Shown piece by piece: positions 37,236-42,554 of a stretch of DNA of 42,554 nucleotides. Made by a program: the position numbers and the translations under genes. The notes below the pieces were generated by a model. The model saw only the letters and a list, made by a program, of their open reading frames with translations, was not told the origin of the DNA and did no database searches. Source of the stretch: Acaryochloris sp. IP29b_bin.137 (GTDB lineage Bacteria > Cyanobacteriota > Cyanobacteriia > Thermosynechococcales > Thermosynechococcaceae); contig NZ_JANQOP010000039.1 in assembly GCF_028285745.1 (NCBI RefSeq), positions 1 to 42,554 of the forward strand. Direction: 5' to 3'. The first letter of the stretch is position 1. Each line of letters begins with the position of its first letter.

Positions 37236-38921
37236 ATGTCAAATTCTGCGATGGATAGGTCAGAAGACTACCGTCATTTGATCCAAAGGCTGCAAATGGC
37301 AGTGGGGGTACTTGAACTGGAAGAGACCGATGAACTGCGGCGCGAGGTATTAACGATTTGCGATCGTAGCCCCCGATCCACTTTGCGACTCGCGGTATTT
37401 GGTCCCTTCAACTATGGGAAATCCACCCTGTTGAATGCTCTGTTAGGAGAAAAGGCCCTACCTATTGATTTGATCCCGACCACTGGGGCAGCCATTACCG
37501 TTCGCTATGGTCCACACCTCCAAACCCGCATCTGTTTGCAAAGTCGCCAAGAAATCATCGAACAGGGCACGGATATCCTCAAGCAGTACGCTATTTTGGA
37601 TGATCATCGGCGGATGCGAGAAGACGTGGTGTCGGTCGAAGTGAGCTGTCCCCATCCGTTCTTGCAAACGGGGGTAGAGCTGTTGGATTTGCCGGGGACC
37701 AATGATCGAGAAGCTCAAGATGCCTTGGCCAAAGCGCAATTGTTGACGGCAGATTTAGTTATTCAAATGCTGGATGGCCGCAAATTAATGACCTTAGGTG
37801 AGCGAGAACATCTGCGGGATTGGCTGCTCGATCGGGGGATTGAAAGTGTTGTCTTTGTCGTTAATTTCTTAAACCTATTAGACCCCGAGGATCAAAAACA
37901 GGTGATGAATCGGATGCGATTCGTGGCCGAAAGCTTTCGGTCTCAACTGCCGTCAGGGATTAGCAACCTCTACCGCGTCGATGCGCTGCCCGCCTTGAGA
38001 GCCCGACTTAAAGGGGATATGGCGGCTGCCCAAACCACGGGACTGCCGATGTTGGAGACCGCGCTACACAGTATTGTCCAGACCTATCAAACGGAAGGCA
38101 TTCCGCAGCAATCCCAGCGAGCGATCGCCCTTGCAAACCGACTCCAACTCGCCCTCAAAGGAAAAATTGCCTTTGTCCAAGCCCAAGTTCAGACCGAGGC
38201 TGAAGATCGAGCTCAACAGCGCTTAGAGATTAAAGAACGGGCACAGAAGCTGATTATCAAAGGGTTTCGAGAGAGTGTAGCCGATACCAAAGCTTGGCTG
38301 GATTTGCCCACCTTGCTACGGACCCATGAAACGGGAGCCCAAATCGCCCTGCAACAAGACCGTTTTCCTGCCTGGCTCACCGAAACCTTAAAACCCACCT
38401 GGCTCAACCATCAGCGCCAAGTAGTGGGCTGGGTGCATAAAGCGTGTGAATTCTTTAACCAACCTCGTCCCGCAGAATTATGGTTCGCGTTTCCCAGTGG
38501 CCCTGCTGCCTCGCCCCCCCAGCCGCCGACATCATCCCCTCAATCGAAGGAAGAGGAAATCGCTCCGGTTGCGATCGCAACCGGATTAGGCTGGCTAATG
38601 GGTGGCCCCTTGGGGGCCGCTATTTTTGGCGGCACCGGCTATATGGTCAATAAACTGGAGAACATTGCCGTTTCTAAAGCGGACTTGCCCAAGTTTGAAA
38701 AGAATGAAGAAAGCTATCGACAGGCTGCCCATTACTATCTCACACAGTTTCGAGCGGCGGCCTTAACGGCTCTGCAGGAGTATGAACGCACCGCCGAAAA
38801 AATTATCTTGACCCCGATTGGGGAAGCCAACGCAGAACCGAAATCCTATCAAAATCAGCATCAGCTTACCCTCCTGCAAAATACCCTGGCTTCGCTAGAA
38901 GATGCGATTGAGGCACTATAA
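37236..38921 (+). CDS. Second bacterial dynamin-like GTPase, BDLP2
   Basis: A dynamin-superfamily GTPase of about 561 residues that accompanies BDLP1. It has G1 GPFNYGKST (56-64), a G2-like PTTGAAITVRYG (81-92), which matches the RYGP segment of BDLP1, and G3 DLPGTND (151-157). The G4 element is weak (VVNFLN, no clear Asp). Helical stalk segments follow (about 285-430), then a Pro/Ser linker and a Gly-rich hydrophobic hairpin (LGWLMGGPLGAAIFGGTGYM) that resembles a paddle. Three in-frame starts are possible (37185, 37236, 37251); 37236 is chosen, since the first 17 residues of the longest form look unconserved, but none has a good ribosome-binding site. The DUF4126 gene starts 24 bp after its stop. 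Confidence 0.88.
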   Translation: MSNSAMDRSEDYRHLIQRLQMAVGVLELEETDELRREVLTICDRSPRSTLRLAVFGPFNYGKSTLLNALLGEKALPIDLIPTTGAAITVRYGPHLQTRICLQSRQEIIEQGTDILKQYAILDDHRRMREDVVSVEVSCPHPFLQTGVELLDLPGTNDREAQDALAKAQLLTADLVIQMLDGRKLMTLGEREHLRDWLLDRGIESVVFVVNFLNLLDPEDQKQVMNRMRFVAESFRSQLPSGISNLYRVDALPALRARLKGDMAAAQTTGLPMLETALHSIVQTYQTEGIPQQSQRAIALANRLQLALKGKIAFVQAQVQTEAEDRAQQRLEIKERAQKLIIKGFRESVADTKAWLDLPTLLRTHETGAQIALQQDRFPAWLTETLKPTWLNHQRQVVGWVHKACEFFNQPRPAELWFAFPSGPAASPPQPPTSSPQSKEEEIAPVAIATGLGWLMGGPLGAAIFGGTGYMVNKLENIAVSKADLPKFEKNEESYRQAAHYYLTQFRAAALTALQEYERTAEKIILTPIGEANAEPKSYQNQHQLTLLQNTLASLEDAIEAL

Positions 38922-38945
38922 AAAAGGATTGATCTTAAAAACGCC

Positions 38946-39566
38946 ATGGAAATCCTTATTAGTCTCTGTCTCGGGATTACCCTAAGTGCCGCGAGCGGTT
39001 TACGGGTTTTTATCCCGCCGCTGATCATGTGTATGGCGGCCCTGTTTGGTGATTTGCCGTTGGCCTCCAATTTACAGTGGATTGGCACCTATCCTACCCT
39101 GATCGTCTTAAGCACGGCCGTCGTGGTCGAGGTCTTAGCCTACTACATTCCTGGGGTAAATAATCTACTGGATTTGATCGAGATACCGACTGCGATCGCA
39201 GTCGGTTCCGTCTTAACTGCCGCCACCCTAGGGGATCTGAATCCGGTTTTGCAATGGACCTTAGCCATTCTGGCTGGGGGCAGTGCCGCCGGGATTGTGG
39301 AAACAACCACCTCCGTTACTCGCGTTGCCGCCACCACCATGACGGGAGGACTAGGTAATCCAGTGCTCTCCACCATCGAAGCCATTTTATCGGTTTTATT
39401 GACGTTATTAGGCCTTGCAATTCCTCTACTGGCCGTCGGCATCGTCTTGTTAGTGATCATCTGGCTGATTCGCAAGACCAAAGCCATTTTGATTCAGCGG
39501 CGAAAACGCCGACAGGCTGGCAGATCTAGCTCTATCAAAATGCGTCGTCAAATTATCCCGCATTAG
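38946..39566 (+). CDS. DUF4126 family membrane protein
   Basis: A 206-residue integral membrane protein with about five hydrophobic segments (2-20, 50-70, 80-95, 103-120, 145-175). It begins MEILISLCLGITLSAASGLR and contains the family pattern ASGLRVFIPPL and VVEVLAYYIPGVNNLLDLIE. The central Gly/Ala-rich repeat (LAILAGGSAAGIVETTTSVTR without its last residues) is typical of DUF4126. The C-terminal 30 residues are very basic (RRKRRQAGR). Function is unknown. It starts 24 bp after the BDLP2 stop and is almost certainly cotranscribed with it. Confidence 0.8.
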   Translation: MEILISLCLGITLSAASGLRVFIPPLIMCMAALFGDLPLASNLQWIGTYPTLIVLSTAVVVEVLAYYIPGVNNLLDLIEIPTAIAVGSVLTAATLGDLNPVLQWTLAILAGGSAAGIVETTTSVTRVAATTMTGGLGNPVLSTIEAILSVLLTLLGLAIPLLAVGIVLLVIIWLIRKTKAILIQRRKRRQAGRSSSIKMRRQIIPH

Positions 39567-39792
39567 ACTCGTGTGAACTGACATGGGTCTGAGCAGGCAG
39601 CGTATCAACTGCGATAGGTGAGGCCCCATAGTGATACAGAATCGCACAGTTGGTATGGTTGCATTTTTGGAAACAGAGCGATCTCAATTGGAAAGGATAA
39701 AGCAATATTGATAGATAAGAGCGTACTAAGCGGTACGCACAGCAAATATCGTGTGCTCCCAAAAGGAAGGTCCATCATCGCCATAGGAACTC

Positions 39793-41406
39793 ATGATCAT
39801 GCAGCATACCTATCGATCCTTAGCCCAACGCTATTCTCGGCCAATCTATGGGTTGAGTACCCTGGTTCTATTAACGGCTTTAACGGCGTGTAGTTCCTCC
39901 CAAACTTCTGGCTCTGACTCAGCGCCGAGTAGCCAAGCCCCTCCTGCCCAGGTCCAAATCGAGGCTGGGGCACCGCCCATACCCAACCCTGACGCTCAAC
40001 AAACGGGTGAAGAATATAACCCGATTCAAGAAAACCCATTTTTAAGGGCTAATGCTTATCCCCTATCCACCTTTGGCATTGATGTTGATACCGCCGCCTA
40101 TAGCAATGTGCGTCGTTTTATTAACCAGGGACAACGTCCTCCCAAAGATGCCATTCGCATCGAGGAGTTGATCAACTACTTCTCTTACGCCTATCCCCAA
40201 CCCAAAGGGGAACAGCCCTTTTCCGTTACTACAGAAGTGGCTGCAGCGCCGTGGAATCCTCAACATCGGCTGGTACAAATTGGGCTCCAGGGTCAGCGGT
40301 TGTCTACGGAGAACTTACCCCCCAGTAATTTGGTCTTTTTGCTGGACGTATCGGGGTCCATGAATGCCCCCAATAAACTGCCATTGCTGAAGTCCTCTCT
40401 TCAATTGATGGTGAACGAATTGAATGCCAATGACCGGGTGGCAATCGTGGTTTATGCGGGCAGTGCTGGACTGGTTTTACCCTCTACCCCCGGTAGTCAA
40501 AAAGCCAAAATCTTAGGGGCTATCGATCAACTGGAAGCAGGGGGTTCAACCGCAGGTGGGGAAGGCATAGAACTAGCCTACAAAGTGGCCCAAGAGCAAT
40601 TTATCCGCTCTGGCAATAACCGCGTTATTCTGGCCACGGATGGTGACTTTAATGTGGGTCCTTCTAGTGATGCTGAATTGGTGGAGTTGATCGAACAAAA
40701 ACGGGAGAAAGGCGTTTTTCTAACCGTATTGGGGTTTGGTCAAGGGAACCTTAAAGATGCCAAGATGGAGCAGATCGCGAATAAAGGGAACGGCCAATTT
40801 GCCTATATCGACAGCCTATTGGAAGCGAAGAAGGCGCTTGTCACAGAGTTAGGCGGCACCCTGGTTGCCATTGCTAAAGATGTCAAAATTCAAGTCGCCT
40901 TTAACCCCAAACAGGTGCAGCGCTATCGTCTGATTGGCTACGAAAATCGACTGTTACAGAGTCAGGATTTTGAGGATGATCGTAAAGATGCGGGTGAGCT
41001 GGGGGCAGGCCATACCGTCACCGCCTTATATGAAATTATTCCGTCCGGTGTTCAAGATGATAGCCCTGCCATTGAGCCCCCGTCAGGTGAACAGCCCCTT
41101 CCCACCTTCCAATCCAATGAACTCTTGCAGGTGAACCTGCGCTATAAGCTGCCTCAGCAAAATGAGTCGCAGTTGATCACCCAATCGGTTACGGATCAAG
41201 GGTTAACCTTTGATAAAGCCTCTACAAATCTGAGATTTTCGGCAGCAGTAGCTGCGTTTGGGATGGTCTTGCGCGAGTCTGCTCATAAGGGCAATGCCAC
41301 CCTAGCGCAAGTGCAGGCCTGGGCCACTCAGGCCCAAGGCCCCGATCTAGAGGGGTACCGAGCAGAGTTTCTCCGCCTCGTCGAGAAGAGCAAAACGCTC
41401 TCTTAA
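39793..41406 (+). CDS. YfbK-like vWA-domain lipoprotein
   Basis: A 537-residue exported protein with a basic, hydrophobic signal sequence ending in a lipobox LTAC (Cys33), so it is anchored to a membrane. After a Ser/Pro/Ala-rich linker come the N-terminal YfbK domain (80-165, NPFLRANAYPLSTFGIDVDT, then AAYSNVRRFINQGQRPPKDA), a vWA domain with MIDAS motif DVSGS (185-189), GGSTAGGEGIELAY and LATDGDFNVGPSSD, and a C-terminal DUF3520-type domain (380-537). Intact MIDAS residues suggest divalent-cation-dependent protein binding. The partner is unknown. Two ATGs lie at residues 1 and 3. It is separated from the DUF4126 gene by 226 bp. Confidence 0.88.
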   Translation: MIMQHTYRSLAQRYSRPIYGLSTLVLLTALTACSSSQTSGSDSAPSSQAPPAQVQIEAGAPPIPNPDAQQTGEEYNPIQENPFLRANAYPLSTFGIDVDTAAYSNVRRFINQGQRPPKDAIRIEELINYFSYAYPQPKGEQPFSVTTEVAAAPWNPQHRLVQIGLQGQRLSTENLPPSNLVFLLDVSGSMNAPNKLPLLKSSLQLMVNELNANDRVAIVVYAGSAGLVLPSTPGSQKAKILGAIDQLEAGGSTAGGEGIELAYKVAQEQFIRSGNNRVILATDGDFNVGPSSDAELVELIEQKREKGVFLTVLGFGQGNLKDAKMEQIANKGNGQFAYIDSLLEAKKALVTELGGTLVAIAKDVKIQVAFNPKQVQRYRLIGYENRLLQSQDFEDDRKDAGELGAGHTVTALYEIIPSGVQDDSPAIEPPSGEQPLPTFQSNELLQVNLRYKLPQQNESQLITQSVTDQGLTFDKASTNLRFSAAVAAFGMVLRESAHKGNATLAQVQAWATQAQGPDLEGYRAEFLRLVEKSKTLS

Positions 41407-41527
41407 GGGAGGGATGCGATCACAAAGAGATGACAGGCCAATTCTCACGATATTTTGCGACTATCACGCTAGTTTTCAGAGAGCCACTCTTTTATCCTCA
41501 CAATCATATAGCCATAGTTAGCTGCCT

Positions 41528-42202
41528 ATGAATACTGCACTCATTACAGGTACGTCAAAGGGCATAGGGTTAGAACTGGCTAAGCAATTGTTGTCCCGAA
41601 ATTACACAGTCATCGGTATTGCTCGTTCACCTTGTCCCATTGAGCACGACAACTATTTTCACTTAACTGCTGATATTACTTCCGAAGAATGCCCACAGTT
41701 ACTGAAAGACATTTTTCTCGACCAAGGCTTTTCCCGTTTAGATTTACTTATCAACAATGCAGGCGTTGGCGCGACGGGTTGCAGTATCGAAACTATTGAT
41801 GTGAATGAACTAAGAAGCCAGTTCGAACTTCACTGTGTCAGTGCGTTCAAGATGGTTCAAGTCCTCTGCCCTTATCTGGATAATTCCAAAATCGTCAATA
41901 TCACATCTCGTTTAGGGTCGACTAAGCTGAACGCCAGAGGTGATTTTAATGGTAAAGGTTTCTCTTATGCTTATCGGATTGCAAAGGCAGCGCAAAATAT
42001 GCTGAGTTTGTGTCTTGCTGGTGATGAAAGGCTGTCCAGTAATTTAGTGATTTCGATTATACCTGGGTTACTTCGTACTGACTCGGGTTCTAGGGATGCA
42101 AAAAACACAGCCGAGGAAGGCGCTCAAGGTATGTTAGATGTAATTTTTTTCGCACCTGCAAATGGCATTTATCATGCTTTTGGGCACGAGGCTGAGTACT
42201 AA
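41528..42202 (+). CDS. Short-chain dehydrogenase/reductase
   Basis: A 224-residue NAD(P)-dependent oxidoreductase of the classical SDR fold. It has the dinucleotide-binding TGTSKGIG (7-14), NNAG (76-79), the catalytic Ser127 in IVNITSRLGS and the YxxxK pair Tyr149/Lys153 in YAYRIAKAAQ. A basic residue after the glycine motif (Arg33 in GIARS) suggests NADPH preference. The substrate is not readable. The gene looks more AT-rich and uses different synonymous codons from the ribosomal and Calvin-type genes upstream, so horizontal origin is possible but not tested. Confidence 0.9.
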   Translation: MNTALITGTSKGIGLELAKQLLSRNYTVIGIARSPCPIEHDNYFHLTADITSEECPQLLKDIFLDQGFSRLDLLINNAGVGATGCSIETIDVNELRSQFELHCVSAFKMVQVLCPYLDNSKIVNITSRLGSTKLNARGDFNGKGFSYAYRIAKAAQNMLSLCLAGDERLSSNLVISIIPGLLRTDSGSRDAKNTAEEGAQGMLDVIFFAPANGIYHAFGHEAEY

Positions 42203-42554
42203 GCAGCTAATAAGCATATGCAGGCGGGGAAAGTGATCTGACTACGATTTGGTCATAGTCAAAATCAATATCTTTGGCTCGACAAACATTCCCTGAGGTG
42301 TACTCCAGCACCATAGAGCAGGCTAACCATTTACAAGTGGCCCCTACCCATGTTGTCTCTCACAACTTCAGAGCGCAAAAAAACAGTGGGGAATCGTGTT
42401 GGCTTGCGAGCACGTTCAATATTTAAGTCCATTAACAGAACGTGCTCATAGAGAAACCAGGGCTGTTTTAAGTTAGCAGCGAGAAAATGCGATGAATCCT
42501 ATTAGCAAGCTTGGTCATAGCGGGTTTGAGAGATTTATACCCGTTTAATCGTAA
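42203..42554. other. Gene-poor right end of the window
   Basis: No convincing gene was found in these 352 bp. A minus-strand frame is open from the right edge to a stop at 42468-42470 and could be the last 28 codons of a gene lying outside. The inverted repeat at 42408-42447 is listed separately. Otherwise nothing recognised. Confidence 0.4.
42408..42447. repeat. Perfect 10-bp inverted repeat with 20-nt spacer
   Basis: Arms GAGCACGTTC (42408-42417) and GAACGTGCTC (42438-42447) are perfectly complementary around a 20-nt AT-rich spacer. Neither side is followed by a T tract, so it is not an ordinary terminator. It could be an operator, a short-element end or an RNA hairpin. Confidence 0.6.

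Noticed and set aside
42270-42424. Plus-strand frame of about 50 codons with no ATG
   Set aside because: No start codon with a ribosome-binding site and no recognisable sequence; probably chance.
42468-42554. Open minus-strand frame running in from the right edge (28 codons)
   Set aside because: Too short to recognise; no conserved motif and no evidence that it belongs to a gene.

Overview
The window is chromosomal DNA from a cyanobacterium. A 40-residue PsbX (photosystem II) gene lies in a Ycf66 / PsbX / Ycf19-YggT / AccC neighbourhood. A close homologue of the Nostoc bacterial dynamin BDLP and a Hik2/CSK-type sensor kinase are present. The HIP1 octamer GCGATCGC recurs throughout, inside genes and between them. 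The gene set and codon style suggest a large-genome strain such as Acaryochloris; that genus is inferred from memory, not demonstrated. No tRNA, rRNA, CRISPR array, prophage or intact insertion sequence was seen.

Layout: (1) 1-5 kb: 5' part of glycogen phosphorylase (minus strand, running off the left edge), methionine sulfoxide reductase B, a two-repeat DUF4333-like lipoprotein, an alpha/beta hydrolase and the acetolactate synthase small subunit. (2) 5-8.5 kb: Ycf66, PsbX, a YggT/Ycf19 membrane protein and biotin carboxylase. (3) 8.8-14.6 kb: a membrane-anchored helical-repeat protein, ribosomal L20 and L35 with a visible promoter and terminator, and ClpB. (4) 14.7-18.6 kb: a 102-bp inverted-repeat (MITE-like) element, a GST-like protein, and catabolic gap1 divergent from pyruvate kinase, with a perfect NtcA-type GTA-N8-TAC site between them. 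(5) 18.6-28.8 kb: a transport block with a P2A Ca2+-type ATPase, a 1062-residue transporter/HEAT/cNMP-domain fusion, a CopA-type Cu+ ATPase, a ZIP-like membrane protein and a CorA-like protein. (6) 28.8-34.1 kb: a TpsB/Omp85 outer-membrane transporter, a Hik2/CSK-like histidine kinase and an NhaP-type Na+/H+ antiporter. (7) 34.1-41.4 kb: a double-HTH protein, two tandem bacterial dynamins, a DUF4126 membrane protein and a YfbK-like vWA lipoprotein. (8) 41.5-42.55 kb: an SDR enzyme and a gene-poor tail with a 10-bp inverted repeat.

How the genes fit together: GlgP, Gap1 and Pyk form a glycogen-to-pyruvate catabolic set. The NtcA-like site suggests that at least gap1/pyk respond to nitrogen status. 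The Ca2+, Cu+, ZIP-like, CorA-like and NhaP genes make the middle of the window rich in ion homeostasis functions. The most system-like region is the BDLP1-BDLP2-DUF4126 group, probably a membrane-remodelling operon. The transporter-HEAT-cNMP fusion is the most unusual single protein: its cyclic-nucleotide pocket lacks the phosphate-binding arginine.
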